Positions 23,065-32,822 of a stretch of DNA of 64,000 bases are shown here, one piece after another. The stretch's first letter is position 1. Each line of letters starts with the position of its first letter. Source of the stretch: Candidatus Zixiibacteriota bacterium (GTDB lineage: Bacteria > Zixibacteria > MSB-5A5 > SM23-73-2); NCBI GenBank assembly GCA_030615745.1, contig JAUWYR010000003.1, forward strand, positions 1-64,000, read 5' to 3'. Position numbers and translations under genes: made by a program. The notes under the pieces were generated by a model, which saw only the letters and a list, made by a program, of their open reading frames with translations, was not told the origin of the DNA and ran no database searches.

Positions 23065-24975
23065 TTGGAAAAGATTAAGGTAAAAATTTTTGATGGCTCT
23101 GAAAAATGGTTTGAAAAAGGGATGGCTATTTTTAAAGTATTGGACAAAAGCTTTCCTGACCTTAAAAATAAAGCTATCGCAGCTAAGGTGAACGGTGAGG
23201 CGGTTAACTTAAATGAGAAACTTCTTAGTGATTGTCAATTGGAGATTTTGACTTTCGACTCACCCCAGGGAAAAAAAATCTTTTGGCACAGTACCTCTCA
23301 TATTATGGCTAGCGCAGTGAGAAAGCTTTTTCCAGGGGTCAAGTTAGGAATAGGTCCTTCTATTGATGAAGGCTTTTATTATGATTTTGATAAGGATACA
23401 CCTTTTACTTTGGAGGATCTGGAAAAAATTGAGAATAAAATGTCTGATATAATAAAAAAAGATTACCCCTTTGAGAAAAGAAAACTTTCTAAATCCGAGG
23501 CTTTAGATTTTTTCAAAAAGGAAAATGAGAGCTATAAAATCGAGCTGTTATCCGAACTCGACGAGGATACTATTACTCTTTATATGCATAATCGATTCTT
23601 AGATTTATGCAAAGGGCCTCATCTTCTCTCAACCGGGAAAGTGAAGTCATTTAAGCTTATTAAGGTAGCTGGAGCTTATTGGAGAGGGTCTGAGAAAAAT
23701 AGGATGCTTCAGAGGATTTATGGTATCTCTTTTCCAAACAAAGAGGAGTTAAGAAAGTATCTTGAAAAGATAGAGAAAGCGAAAGAAAGAGACCACCGGA
23801 AATTAGGCAAGGAATTAGACCTTTATTCAGTCTATGATGAGGCAGGAGCTGGTTTGGTTTTCTGGCATCCAAAAGGCGCTATAATCAGGAGGATAATCGA
23901 GGAGTTCTGGATAAAAGAGCACCAAAAAGCTGGATACGAGATAGTATATACTCCTCACATCGCAAAACTTGACCTGTGGAAAAGGTCAGGGCATACCGAT
24001 TTTTACACTGAGTATATGTATCCGAGTATGAAAGCAGAGGAGGAGGAATACCAGATAAGACCTATGAACTGTCCTTTTCATATGTTGATTTATCAATCGA
24101 AGATAAGAAGCTATAGGGAGCTTCCTTTTAAATTAGCTGAATTAGGCACAGTCTACCGATATGAACGCTCCGGAGTTTTGCATGGCCTTATGAGAGTGAG
24201 AGGTCTAACCCAGGATGATGCTCACATTTTTTGCAGATCAGATCAATTAAAAGAAGAGGTCATAAAGCTTTTAGATTTCACTCTGTATCTTTTGAAGTCC
24301 TTTGGATTTTCCGGGTATGAGATATTTTTAGCTACCAGACCAGAGAAATTTATCGGCCAGAAAAGGGATTGGGAGAAAGCCATCCAATCTTTAAAAAGTG
24401 CTTTAGAAAAGCACAAGCTTTCGTATCAAACCGATGAAGGAGGTGGAGCCTTTTACGGTCCTAAGATAGATTTATGGATAAAGGATTCTTTAGGGAGACC
24501 GTGGCAGTGTACTACTATTCAGTTCGACTTCAATCTGCCGGAGAGATTCGATTTGACCTTTGTTGGTGAAGATGGAAAAGCACACAGGCCGGTGATAATC
24601 CACCGTGCTTTATTAGGCTCTTTAGAGAGGTTTTTTGGGATTTTGATCGAACACTATGCTGGCGCTTTCCCTTTATGGCTTTCTCCTGTGCAGATCGTGG
24701 TTATGCCTGTTACTTCTGAGATAAGAGATTACGCTCAGGATGTGGTGAGACGACTTTTGGAAAAAGATTTCAGAGTAAAATTAGATGACCGGAATGAAAA
24801 GATCAACTATAAGATAAGGGAAGCTGAAACCCAGAAAATCCCTTATATGTTTATAGTAGGGAAAAAAGAAAAAAAGGATAACAAGATCTCGGTTAGAAGA
24901 CACAAGAAAGGAGATATGGGAATTTTTGATTTAGATGATATTATATCCCAAATAGAGGAAGAAATTAAAAAATAG
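23065..24975 (+). CDS. thrS: Threonyl-tRNA synthetase
   Basis: 636 residues from TTG 23065, with GAGGTGG upstream. TGS domain (1-60), the editing domain with HSTSHIMA and the later KGPHL, and the class II core (motif 1 region, motif 2 RYERSGVLHGLMRVRGLTQDDAH, motif 3 HRALLGSLERFFGILIEHYAG), then the anticodon-binding domain. The zinc Cys lies in RPMNCPFH. It charges tRNA-Thr. It heads the classic thrS-infC-rpmI-rplT-pheST run. Confidence 0.97.
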   Translation: MEKIKVKIFDGSEKWFEKGMAIFKVLDKSFPDLKNKAIAAKVNGEAVNLNEKLLSDCQLEILTFDSPQGKKIFWHSTSHIMASAVRKLFPGVKLGIGPSIDEGFYYDFDKDTPFTLEDLEKIENKMSDIIKKDYPFEKRKLSKSEALDFFKKENESYKIELLSELDEDTITLYMHNRFLDLCKGPHLLSTGKVKSFKLIKVAGAYWRGSEKNRMLQRIYGISFPNKEELRKYLEKIEKAKERDHRKLGKELDLYSVYDEAGAGLVFWHPKGAIIRRIIEEFWIKEHQKAGYEIVYTPHIAKLDLWKRSGHTDFYTEYMYPSMKAEEEEYQIRPMNCPFHMLIYQSKIRSYRELPFKLAELGTVYRYERSGVLHGLMRVRGLTQDDAHIFCRSDQLKEEVIKLLDFTLYLLKSFGFSGYEIFLATRPEKFIGQKRDWEKAIQSLKSALEKHKLSYQTDEGGGAFYGPKIDLWIKDSLGRPWQCTTIQFDFNLPERFDLTFVGEDGKAHRPVIIHRALLGSLERFFGILIEHYAGAFPLWLSPVQIVVMPVTSEIRDYAQDVVRRLLEKDFRVKLDDRNEKINYKIREAETQKIPYMFIVGKKEKKDNKISVRRHKKGDMGIFDLDDIISQIEEEIKK

Positions 24976-25073
24976 ATTAACCGGTTTTTATTGAATAGTT
25001 TCTGAGGTGTGGAGTGGTGACACTATTTACTATAAACTAAAAACTTCAAACTTTATTCGGAGGTGAGAGGAAG

Positions 25074-25610
25074 ATAAAGAGAAAAAAAGAGCCAAGGGCA
25101 AACAACAGAATCCGGGTGCCACAGGTAAGAGTGATAGATTTTGATGGTGGTCAGATCGGGATATTGCCAACCAGAGAGGCTTTAAGATTGGCAAAGGAGA
25201 GGGGATATGATTTAGTGGAGGTTTCACCTAATGCTAGACCTCCTGTGTGCAAAATAATGGATTATGGCAAATACAAATACCAGCTGAGTAAAAAGGAGAG
25301 GGTTTCAAGAAAAAAACAACATACCATCCAACTGAAGGAGATGAGACTTAGACCTAAAATCGAGGAACACGACTATCAGTTCAAAGCAAAACATATCCGC
25401 GAATTTTTAAAAGAGGGTAATAGGGTGAAAATCTTTGTTGTTTTTCGAGGACGTGAGATGGCTCATCGTGAATTTGGTTCAAAGATTTTGGAAAGACTTC
25501 AAAATGATCTTTCAGATGTCGGAGCGGTGCAGCAACCTCCAAAATTGGAGGGTCGCAACCTGACAATGATTTTAATTCCCAATCTCAATAAAGGAGCAAA
25601 AGATGCCTAA
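25074..25610 (+). CDS. infC: Translation initiation factor IF-3, non-canonical ATA start
   Basis: 178 residues. The conserved N-terminus ([21 protein letters not shown]) begins well before the first ATG/GTG-type codons. The only plausible start is ATA at 25074-25076, 8 bases after a strong ribosome site (CGGAGGTG). An in-frame stop at 25038 excludes a distant start. IF-3 rejects non-canonical start codons, and in E. coli infC uses AUU for self-control, so ATA here implies the same feedback. The full C-domain ([17 protein letters not shown]) is present. It overlaps rpmI by 8 bp. Confidence 0.92.
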   Translation: MKRKKEPRANNRIRVPQVRVIDFDGGQIGILPTREALRLAKERGYDLVEVSPNARPPVCKIMDYGKYKYQLSKKERVSRKKQHTIQLKEMRLRPKIEEHDYQFKAKHIREFLKEGNRVKIFVVFRGREMAHREFGSKILERLQNDLSDVGAVQQPPKLEGRNLTMILIPNLNKGAKDA

Positions 25611-25797
25611 ACACAAAAGCTCCAGATCCGCAGCTAAAAGGTTTAAAAAGACAAAATCGGGCAAGATAAAAAGACGGATGGCGTTCAAAAGCCACCTTTT
25701 GAGCAAAAAGAGCACTAAAAGAAAAAGAAGATTAAGGAAATGCACATTAGTTGAAAAAGCTGATCAGAAGAAAATAAAAAGGCTACTTTCAAAATAA
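25603..25797 (+). CDS. rpmI: 50S ribosomal protein L35
   Basis: 64 residues, basic, with the conserved start [25 protein letters not shown] and the later [17 protein letters not shown]. The start lies inside the end of infC and the ribosome site is AAAGGAG. L35 is a structural protein of the large subunit, encoded as usual between infC and rplT. Confidence 0.97.
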   Translation: MPKHKSSRSAAKRFKKTKSGKIKRRMAFKSHLLSKKSTKRKRRLRKCTLVEKADQKKIKRLLSK

Positions 25798-25814
25798 CTA
25801 AAGGAGGTTAAAAA

Positions 25815-26180
25815 TTGCCCCGCGTAAAGAACAAAGTCGCATCGAGAAAAAGAAGAAAAAAGATTTTAAAGAGCGCAAAAGGATATTATGGAGCAAGGAG
25901 CAGATTATATCGAACTGCGAAGGAGGCGATCAATCGGGGGTTAGCATATGCCTACAGGGATAGAAGGCAGAGAAAAAGGAATTTCAGAAGGCTCTGGATC
26001 GCAAGAATAGGAGCTTGCGCAAGGCTTTTCGGTCTTTCATATAACGTGTTTATCAATGGTTTGAAAAAAAGTGGGATTTCACTTGATCGAAAATCCTTAG
26101 CCCAAATAGCAGTAAAAGATCGAAAGACATTTGCAAGACTGGTTGAAATGGCTAAAGAAGGAAAAGCGAATAATGGATGA
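25815..26180 (+). CDS. rplT: 50S ribosomal protein L20
   Basis: 121 residues from TTG 25815, ribosome site AAAGGAGG. The start [16 protein letters not shown] and the core [34 protein letters not shown] are typical. L20 is needed for early 50S assembly and often represses its own operon in other bacteria. The last 8 bp overlap pheS. Confidence 0.97.
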   Translation: MPRVKNKVASRKRRKKILKSAKGYYGARSRLYRTAKEAINRGLAYAYRDRRQRKRNFRRLWIARIGACARLFGLSYNVFINGLKKSGISLDRKSLAQIAVKDRKTFARLVEMAKEGKANNG

Positions 26181-27195
26181 TTTCCTGAAAGATTTAAAAA
26201 ATTTAAGAAAAAAAGCAGAAGATGAGATAAGTAGAGCTACCACTTTTTCTGAATTGGAAAGGATAAAAACAGCTTATCTCGGAAGAAAAGGAATTTTGAC
26301 CTCTAAGTTTAAGGATTTGGTGAGTCTTCCTGAAAATAAAAGACCGGAAGCTGGAGAAATAGCTAATGAGATTAAGTTAGAACTCCAGAAAATCGTAAGC
26401 CAAAAAATAGAAAAGTTAAAAATTAAGGGTAAAAAAGAGAAAGAGGAAACTTTCGATTACACTTTACCAGGCATAAAAATCGCGACTGGAAAACTTCATC
26501 CTTTGACCCAAATATCTTCTCAGATAGTGGAGATATTTTATGGAATGGGATTTGAGGTGGTCTATGGTCCTTTTGTTGAGACCAACTATTATAATTTCGA
26601 TGCTTTGAATTTTCCTTTGGATCATCCTGCTCGCGATATGATGGATACTTTCTATATTGATGAGAAAAGATTGTTAAGAACTCACACCTCTCCAGTTCAA
26701 ATACGAGTATTTGAGAGAAGGAAGCCTCCTGTTCGAATTTTAGCTCCAGGAAGGGTATACAGGAATGAAGCGATAAATGCTCGTTCATATTGTGTATTCT
26801 ATCAGGTAGAGGGTTTTTATGTTGATTACAATGTCACTATGGCTGATCTAAAAGGGGTGCTTTTAGCCTTTGTTCAGGAGCTTTTCGGAAAAGATGTGAG
26901 CTTGAGATTCAGAGCGAGTTTTTTCCCCTTTACCGAGCCTTCAGCTGAAGTTGACATCTCCTGTGTTATATGTGGTGGAAAAGGCTGTAGCGTTTGTAAA
27001 CATAGAGGATGGCTCGAGATTGGCGGAGCTGGAATGATCGATCCCGAGGTTTTCAAAGCGGTTGGGTACGATCCCGAGACCTACTCTGGTTATGCTTTTG
27101 GAATGGGAATAGACCGGATGGCAATGCTCAAATACAGAATCGATGATATAAGGCTTTTCTATGAGAACGATTTAAGATTCTTACGTCAGTTCTAA
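26173..27195 (+). CDS. pheS: Phenylalanyl-tRNA synthetase alpha subunit
   Basis: 340 residues from ATG 26173. An upstream in-frame start at 26131 would lie deep in rplT and is not needed. An N-terminal coiled coil (to about 90) precedes the class II core with [23 protein letters not shown], the motif 2 region [23 protein letters not shown] and motif 3 GFGMGIDR-type [12 protein letters not shown]. An internal Cys-rich insertion ([17 protein letters not shown]) is common in this family. It pairs with PheT, encoded 1 bp downstream. Confidence 0.97.
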   Translation: MDDFLKDLKNLRKKAEDEISRATTFSELERIKTAYLGRKGILTSKFKDLVSLPENKRPEAGEIANEIKLELQKIVSQKIEKLKIKGKKEKEETFDYTLPGIKIATGKLHPLTQISSQIVEIFYGMGFEVVYGPFVETNYYNFDALNFPLDHPARDMMDTFYIDEKRLLRTHTSPVQIRVFERRKPPVRILAPGRVYRNEAINARSYCVFYQVEGFYVDYNVTMADLKGVLLAFVQELFGKDVSLRFRASFFPFTEPSAEVDISCVICGGKGCSVCKHRGWLEIGGAGMIDPEVFKAVGYDPETYSGYAFGMGIDRMAMLKYRIDDIRLFYENDLRFLRQF

Positions 27196-27196
27196 A

Positions 27197-29575
27197 ATGA
27201 AAGTAAGTTACAGTTGGCTTAAAGATTTTGTTGATATAGATTACCCACCTGAGGAGATTGCCTCTAAACTCACCCTTTCCGGGAGTGAGGTGGAGACTAT
27301 TGATGTTATGGGATCGGATTTGAAAAATGTGGTTGTCGGGCAGGTCAAAAAAATAGATTCTCACCCTGAAGCTGAGAAATTGAAAATCTGCAAAGTTGAT
27401 GTGGAAAAAGAGGTTCTTCAAATAGTCTGTGGAGCTTCTAATGTAAAAGTAAAAGCTAAAGTTCCGGTTGCCTTAATTGGTGCTAAGCTTTCAGATGGTA
27501 AAGAGATCGAAAAAACTAACCTGAAAGGGATTGACTCATCTGGAATGATATGTTCGGAGGCTGAGCTCGGTTTAGGTGAGGATTCGCAAGGGATTATGAT
27601 TTTGGATGACGAGCTTAGAGTTGGTGAAAATCTTAGCTCCGCTTTGGATTTAGAGGATTTTATCTTCAATTTAGATCTTACACCAAACAGGCCAGATTGC
27701 CTTTCTATCTTGGGCGTTGCCAGAGAAATATCTGCTCTTTTTGGTTTACCATTAAAAAAACCTACTCCAGTAGTTGAAGAAGCAGAAATATTGGCTTCTT
27801 CTCAAATTAAAGTAAAAATAGATGAAGTTTCTTTTTGCCCTCGTTATACCTGTAGAATAATAAGGGATGTAAAAGTCAGACCCTCTCCTTTCTGGATTAG
27901 AAGAAGACTCCAGTCATGTGGTATTCGATCTATCAATAATGTTGTTGATGCGACCAATTACGTGATGTTGGAGTTAGGGCATCCACTACATGCCTTTGAT
28001 TATGACCTTTTCTCTCAAGGTGAGGTTGTGGTTCGAAAAGCATATCAAAAAGAAAAGTTTGTAACCTTAGATGGAACCGAAAGAGAACTTGACCCTGAGA
28101 TTTTGTTGATCACCGATGGTCAGAGGCCGGTTGCAGTTGCAGGAATTATGGGAGGGTTTGAATCTGAGGTGAAAGAAAAGACTAAAAACATCCTGCTCGA
28201 AAGCGCCTATTTTGACCCGGGTATAATCAGAAGGGGAAGAATCAAACTCGGAATCACCTCTGAGTCCTCTCACCGATTTGAACGAGGAGCAGACCCTAAT
28301 AACGTCGATTTCGCCTGTAATAGGGCAATGGAGCTTATTCATAAAATAGCTGGAGGTGAGGTCTTAAAAGGTTTAGTTGATAATTACCCTAAAAAAATAC
28401 AAGTTAAAAAAATCGATTTAAGACCGAAAAGGGTAAATCAGATTTTGGGAACAGAATTTTCATCATCTGAGATTTCACAAATCCTCAAAAGCTTGGAATT
28501 CAAGTTAGAGGGAGATAAAGATCTTAAAGTTGAGGTTCCGACATTCAGACCGGATGTGACCCGTGAGATCGACCTTATTGAGGAAGTTGCTCGAATATAT
28601 GGGTATGACCGTATCGAAACGCGAATGTGTGCTTCTGGAAATTTGGTTACCACTCTACCTCGAGAGGAAAAATTTTTAATAAGAGTAAAAGAGATTTTAA
28701 AAGGATTGGGTCTTTATGAGGTAGTAACTAACGATTTGGTCGATCCTGAGATGATGCAAAAAATCTTTCCTGAAAAAAAATCAGTCAAAATTCAAAATCC
28801 TTTAAGCCCAGACCTTTCAGTTTTGCGCACCTCTCTTTTTTTCGATCTCCTTTTAGTTGTGAGTCATAACAAGAAAAGAAAAGAAGACCAGGTGAAGATT
28901 TTTGAGATTGGGAAGGTGTTTAAAGACAGAGATGAAGGACTTCCAGAGGAGAAATACAAAATAGGAGTTGCTTTATCCGGAGCCCAAGAAGTTTTTTTCC
29001 GGAACAAAAAAATGGATTTAGAATTTTTCTACATAAAAGGGATTTTAGAGTCATTTTTTGAGAGCTTATCCATAGATTCCTTTATTCTAATACCTAATAC
29101 ATATCCATCTTTTTCAAAAGGTAGAAGTTTCGATATCAAAATCAAAAAGCAAAAAATAGGGTTTTTGGGTGAAGTTAATGAGAACATTTTAGGGGATTTT
29201 GATATTAAGGATAAAGTTTTTCTATGTGAAATAGATTTCGATTCACTTTTAAGCCGCCTTCCAGATAAGAGGTCATATCAGGCTTTGCCAAAGTTTCCTC
29301 CAGTGGATCGGGATATAGCCATTGTTGTGAATGATAACATCTTAGCTTTTGATGTTGAAAAATTGATCAAGAAAACTGGAGGAGAGATTTTGGAAAAAGT
29401 AACCCTTTTCGACCTTTACAGAGGAGCTCAAATCCCCTTGGGGAAAAAAAGCTTGGCATATTCTTTAAGATATAGGTCAAAAGAAAAGACCTTAACAGAT
29501 GAGGATGTGAATAAAATTCATTCTGAGATAATAAAGATTTTGAAAAAAGAATTTGGAGCAAATTTGAGGAGTTAA
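27197..29575 (+). CDS. pheT: Phenylalanyl-tRNA synthetase beta subunit
   Basis: 792 residues, the normal length. It has the N-terminal tRNA-binding domain (GQVKKIDSHPEAEKLKICKVDV), B3/B4 editing domain (DFIFNLDLTPNRPDCLSILGVAREI, SESSHRFERGADP), B5 domain and the C-terminal ferredoxin-fold anticodon-binding domain (PPVDRDIAIVVND). It forms the alpha2-beta2 enzyme with PheS. Start ATG follows the pheS stop directly, so translation is coupled. Confidence 0.97.
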   Translation: MKVSYSWLKDFVDIDYPPEEIASKLTLSGSEVETIDVMGSDLKNVVVGQVKKIDSHPEAEKLKICKVDVEKEVLQIVCGASNVKVKAKVPVALIGAKLSDGKEIEKTNLKGIDSSGMICSEAELGLGEDSQGIMILDDELRVGENLSSALDLEDFIFNLDLTPNRPDCLSILGVAREISALFGLPLKKPTPVVEEAEILASSQIKVKIDEVSFCPRYTCRIIRDVKVRPSPFWIRRRLQSCGIRSINNVVDATNYVMLELGHPLHAFDYDLFSQGEVVVRKAYQKEKFVTLDGTERELDPEILLITDGQRPVAVAGIMGGFESEVKEKTKNILLESAYFDPGIIRRGRIKLGITSESSHRFERGADPNNVDFACNRAMELIHKIAGGEVLKGLVDNYPKKIQVKKIDLRPKRVNQILGTEFSSSEISQILKSLEFKLEGDKDLKVEVPTFRPDVTREIDLIEEVARIYGYDRIETRMCASGNLVTTLPREEKFLIRVKEILKGLGLYEVVTNDLVDPEMMQKIFPEKKSVKIQNPLSPDLSVLRTSLFFDLLLVVSHNKKRKEDQVKIFEIGKVFKDRDEGLPEEKYKIGVALSGAQEVFFRNKKMDLEFFYIKGILESFFESLSIDSFILIPNTYPSFSKGRSFDIKIKKQKIGFLGEVNENILGDFDIKDKVFLCEIDFDSLLSRLPDKRSYQALPKFPPVDRDIAIVVNDNILAFDVEKLIKKTGGEILEKVTLFDLYRGAQIPLGKKSLAYSLRYRSKEKTLTDEDVNKIHSEIIKILKKEFGANLRS

Positions 29576-29596
29576 ACCCTAAAAAGAGGGGTTTTT

Positions 29597-29881
29597 ATGC
29601 AGATGGAAAATTTCAACCAGTTGGAACAGAGAATAATAAAAATAATTGCTCTAATAGACAAACTTAAGCAGGAAAACGAGCAGGTCACTAACTCCTATAA
29701 TGGACTTGCATCCAAGATTTTCGAATTTGAGAAAAAAAATAAAAGTTTATTGGAGGAAAACGAACAGCTAAAAAAAGCCTTAAAGGATGTCGAAAATAAA
29801 TTTAAAGAAAAAGAGAAAAAGATTAAAGAAAGGATGGATAGTCTTTTGAGCCGATTAAAAATGGTGGAGGAAATTGGGTAA
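29597..29881 (+). CDS. Coiled-coil protein, ZapB-like
   Basis: 94 residues forming an almost uninterrupted coiled coil (FNQLEQRIIKIIALIDKLKQENEQV ... SLLEENEQLKKALKDVENKF). ZapB-like division proteins have this size and shape. The zapA gene directly follows, which supports a role with ZapA at the division ring. Sequence identity for such proteins is low, so the family is inferred from context. It lies 21 bp after pheT. Confidence 0.6.
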   Translation: MQMENFNQLEQRIIKIIALIDKLKQENEQVTNSYNGLASKIFEFEKKNKSLLEENEQLKKALKDVENKFKEKEKKIKERMDSLLSRLKMVEEIG

Positions 29882-29889
29882 ATTAGGAC

Positions 29890-29919
29890 TTGACAAAGCA
29901 AATAATAATTTTTTATTAA
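29890..29919 (+). promoter_or_regulatory. Putative promoter of zapA
   Basis: TTGACA (29890-29895), an 18-bp spacer and TATTAA (29914-29919), about 40 bp upstream of the zapA start. Confidence 0.5.
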
Positions 29920-29960
29920 TAGTATAAACTATATAGTGGGGTTAGAGCAAAACTTTATTT

Positions 29961-30266
29961 ATGGAAGATAAAAAACAGATAGTAAGAGTGAACATTATGG
30001 GAGAGGATTATCCTATAAAAGCTGATGCTGATAGAAGCTATATTTTGCAGGTTGCAAAATATGTAGATTCGAAGATGCAAGAGGTTGCAAATAGAATCTC
30101 AGTTCACTCTCCTGTCAAAGTGGCAGTTTTGGCAGCAATGAATATTGCAGGTGAGCTTTTTAAAGAAAGATTAGATAAAGACAAAAGATTATCAGATATA
30201 GAGGAAAGAGCACAATCACTTTTACAATGGCTCGATAGTAAGATAATAGAAGAAGATTTGCAATAG
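29961..30266 (+). CDS. zapA: Cell division protein ZapA
   Basis: 101 residues. The start VRVNIMGEDYPIKADADRSYILQVAKYVDSKM is the ZapA signature, followed by the long helix (VAVLAAMNIAGELFKERLDKDKRL) used for tetramer formation. ZapA cross-links FtsZ filaments. The small coiled-coil gene upstream is a likely partner. Confidence 0.9.
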   Translation: MEDKKQIVRVNIMGEDYPIKADADRSYILQVAKYVDSKMQEVANRISVHSPVKVAVLAAMNIAGELFKERLDKDKRLSDIEERAQSLLQWLDSKIIEEDLQ

Positions 30267-30290
30267 TTGTAAAAGGGATTTTTTGCTTTT

Positions 30291-30349
30291 AACCCCATTT
30301 TAGCTTTTTGAGACTTATGTCTCAAAAAAGTTCGAAGTGGGGTTTTTGT
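30291..30349 (+). terminator. Long hairpin with T-tract between zapA and rny
   Basis: AACCCCA (30291-30297) pairs with TGGGGTT (30338-30344), and TTTTTGAGAC (30305-30314) pairs with GTCTCAAAAA (30319-30328) around TTAT. TTTTT follows. It ends zapA transcription or attenuates rny, whose ribosome site lies only about 5 bp further. Confidence 0.65.
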
Positions 30350-30364
30350 TTTGGAGGTGGAAAG

Positions 30365-31927
30365 ATGAATAGTATTATGTTAATCGGGATAATTGGGGTG
30401 GTAGCTTTTATAGCTTTTTTTGTGGGATGGTTTATTAGCAGGAGAATAGGGGAGTCAAGATTAGCAAGGGCTGAGGAGCTGGCTAAAAAAATCATAGAGG
30501 AGGCAGAAAAAGAGGCGGAGATCAAGAAAAAAGAAGCAACTCTTGAGGCAAGGGATGAATGGTTTAAAGCCAAATCAAATTTCGAGAAAGAACTTCACTT
30601 TAAAAAAGCTGAGTTTTCCCGACGTGAAAAAAAGCTTTATGAAAGGGAATCCTATCTGGACAGAAAAGTTGATATTCTGAATAAAAAAGAAAGGGATGTC
30701 CAGAACAAGGAGAGGATATTATATGCCAGGGATAAAGCGATCAACTTTCAGGAAAAAGAGCTCCAAAGATTGATAGCTGCTCAGAACAAGCAGCTCGAAA
30801 GAATAGCTCAGATGAGTCAGGAGGAGGCGAAAAAACTATTGATGCAGAATTTGGAAGCTCAAGCCAGGCAGGATGCTACCCAAATGATTAAGGAGATAAA
30901 AGATAAGGCAGAGCAGACCGCGGAAAAGGAAGCCAAAAATATAATTATCTCAGCAATACAGAGGTGCGCAGCTGATTATACAGTTGAATCCACTGTCTCG
31001 GTAGTGAATCTTCCAAACGAGGAAATGAAAGGGAGAATAATAGGAAGGGAGGGGAGAAATATAAGGTCTTTAGAGACTGAGACCGGAATAGATGTTATCG
31101 TGGATGATACTCCGGAGGCGGTCATTCTTTCTGGATATGATCCTATCAGAAGGGAGATTGCTAAAATGGCTCTCGAAAGGTTAGTTATGGATGGACGTAT
31201 TCATCCCGCACGTATCGAGGAGGTAGTTGCAAAAGCTAAAAAGGAGATGGAGATTTTAATAAGGGAGATCGGTGAACAGGCTTGCTTTGATGTTGGAATT
31301 CACGGTCTTCATCCTGAGTTGATCAAACTTTTAGGGAAACTACACTTCCGCACAAGTTATGGTCAGAATGTCCTGCAACATTCCAAGGAAGTGGCTTTTT
31401 TGGCTGGACTGATGGCAGCTGAGCTGAGCTTAGATGCAAACTTAGCAAAAAGGGCTGGGCTTTTACACGACATAGGAAAAACAGTGGATAAGGAGACCGA
31501 GGGAACCCATTCCCAGATCGGGTATAATTTAACTTTGAAATATGGGGAGCATCCTTTAGTTTTAAATGCCATTGCTGCCCATCATGAGGATGTGCCCCAT
31601 GAATCTCCCTATTCGGTATTAGTTCAGGCAGCTGATGCCATATCCGGAGCCAGACCAGGTGCTCGCAGGGAGACTTTAGAGGGGTATATCAAAAGACTGC
31701 AGAAATTGGAGGAGCTGGCTGACTCCTTTAAAGGAGTAGCTAAAGCCTATGCCATTCAGGCTGGAAGGGAGGTAAGGATAATAGTAGAACATAACTTAGT
31801 AGATGATACAAAAGCATCTGAACTCGCCTCTGAAATTTCCAAGAAGATCGAGGCTGAGCTCGAATACCCTGGTCAGATTAAGGTAACGGTGATTCGGGAG
31901 ATCCGAGCAGTTGAGTATGCTAAATAG
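30365..31927 (+). CDS. rny: Ribonuclease Y
   Basis: 520 residues from ATG 30365 (GGAGGTGG upstream). N-terminal membrane anchor ([21 protein letters not shown]), a long coiled coil (45-200), KH domain ([20 protein letters not shown]) and an HD hydrolase domain with the metal-binding HD in AGLLHDIGK (about 366). RNase Y is a membrane-bound endonuclease that starts mRNA decay. It is paired with the YmdB-type phosphodiesterase downstream, a common arrangement. Confidence 0.96.
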   Translation: MNSIMLIGIIGVVAFIAFFVGWFISRRIGESRLARAEELAKKIIEEAEKEAEIKKKEATLEARDEWFKAKSNFEKELHFKKAEFSRREKKLYERESYLDRKVDILNKKERDVQNKERILYARDKAINFQEKELQRLIAAQNKQLERIAQMSQEEAKKLLMQNLEAQARQDATQMIKEIKDKAEQTAEKEAKNIIISAIQRCAADYTVESTVSVVNLPNEEMKGRIIGREGRNIRSLETETGIDVIVDDTPEAVILSGYDPIRREIAKMALERLVMDGRIHPARIEEVVAKAKKEMEILIREIGEQACFDVGIHGLHPELIKLLGKLHFRTSYGQNVLQHSKEVAFLAGLMAAELSLDANLAKRAGLLHDIGKTVDKETEGTHSQIGYNLTLKYGEHPLVLNAIAAHHEDVPHESPYSVLVQAADAISGARPGARRETLEGYIKRLQKLEELADSFKGVAKAYAIQAGREVRIIVEHNLVDDTKASELASEISKKIEAELEYPGQIKVTVIREIRAVEYAK

Positions 31928-31947
31928 TTTGAGACCAAGGAGAGATT

Positions 31948-32742
31948 TTGAAGATACTTTTCATAGCTGATATTGTGGGAAGACCTGGAAGATGGGCTTG
32001 CTCCCAGCTCCTTCCTGATCTTAAAAGAAGTTTAGATATTGACTTTGTTATCGCCAATGTGGAAAATGCAGCAGGTGGATTCGGGCTGACCAAAGAGATC
32101 ACCCAAAAGATATTTACTTATGGAGTTGATTGTCAGACCTCTGGAAACCACATCTGGGATAGAAAAGAGATTTTCCCATATCTGGATTGTGAATCACATC
32201 TTTTAAGACCTGCTAACTATCCTGAAGGGGCTCCGGGCAGAGGTTGGGGAATTTATCAGACGAAAAAAATGGATAAAGTAGGGGTGTTGAATATTCAGGG
32301 AAGGACTTTTATGTGGGAAATAGACTGTCCTTTTAGAACCTCAAAGAAGCTGATCCAGAGCCTAAAGACCGATACAAAAGTGATAATTGTTGATCTCCAT
32401 GCTGAGGCAACTTCCGAGAAAATGGCTTTGGGATGGTATCTGGATGGAGAGGTCTCTGCTGTTGTTGGTTCTCATACCCATATTCAAACAGCAGATGAGG
32501 TGATTTTGCCAAATGGAACAGCCTATATAACTGATGCTGGGATGACCGGTTCTCACGATTCGGTTATAGGAATAAGAAAGGAAGATGCAATCAAAAGATT
32601 TTTAACCCAGATCCCTCACAGGTTTAGACTGGGTCTATCGGATATAAAATTTTGTGGTGTTTTAATCGAACTTGATACTCAATCAGGAAAAGCAAAAAAA
32701 ATTGAAAGATTAAAAATAGATGTGCCACAAGAGGAAACTTGA
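31948..32742 (+). CDS. ymdB: YmdB-type metallophosphoesterase (TIGR00282 family)
   Basis: 264 residues from TTG 31948. The start LFIADIVGRPGR, the metal motifs VIANVENAAGGFG, SGNHIWD, IVDLHAEATSEK and VVGSHTHIQTAD are complete. Members hydrolyse cyclic nucleotides such as 2',3'-cAMP, and in Bacillus YmdB works with RNase Y. The position just after rny supports this. A heptamer repeat array follows the stop codon. Confidence 0.93.
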   Translation: MKILFIADIVGRPGRWACSQLLPDLKRSLDIDFVIANVENAAGGFGLTKEITQKIFTYGVDCQTSGNHIWDRKEIFPYLDCESHLLRPANYPEGAPGRGWGIYQTKKMDKVGVLNIQGRTFMWEIDCPFRTSKKLIQSLKTDTKVIIVDLHAEATSEKMALGWYLDGEVSAVVGSHTHIQTADEVILPNGTAYITDAGMTGSHDSVIGIRKEDAIKRFLTQIPHRFRLGLSDIKFCGVLIELDTQSGKAKKIERLKIDVPQEET

Positions 32743-32753
32743 GGTTAAAAAAT

Positions 32754-32820
32754 AGAAAATGGTAAACAAAAAACGGAAAACAGTAAACAATTTTGAATTT
32801 TTCATTTTAAATTTTGAATT
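32754..32820. repeat. 7-bp-period array between ymdB and folD
   Basis: Heptamers in phase: AAAATGG TAAACAA AAAACGG AAAACAG TAAACAA, then TTTTGAA TTTTTCA TTTTAAA TTTTGAA. It runs up to the folD start codon and appears to have displaced any ribosome site. Confidence 0.65.
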
Positions 32821-32822
32821 AA

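Noticed and set aside
30267-30364. 6S RNA between zapA and rny, because ssrS often follows zapA
   Set aside because: Only about 95 bases are available and the structure is a simple hairpin with a T-tract, not the bulged 6S fold.
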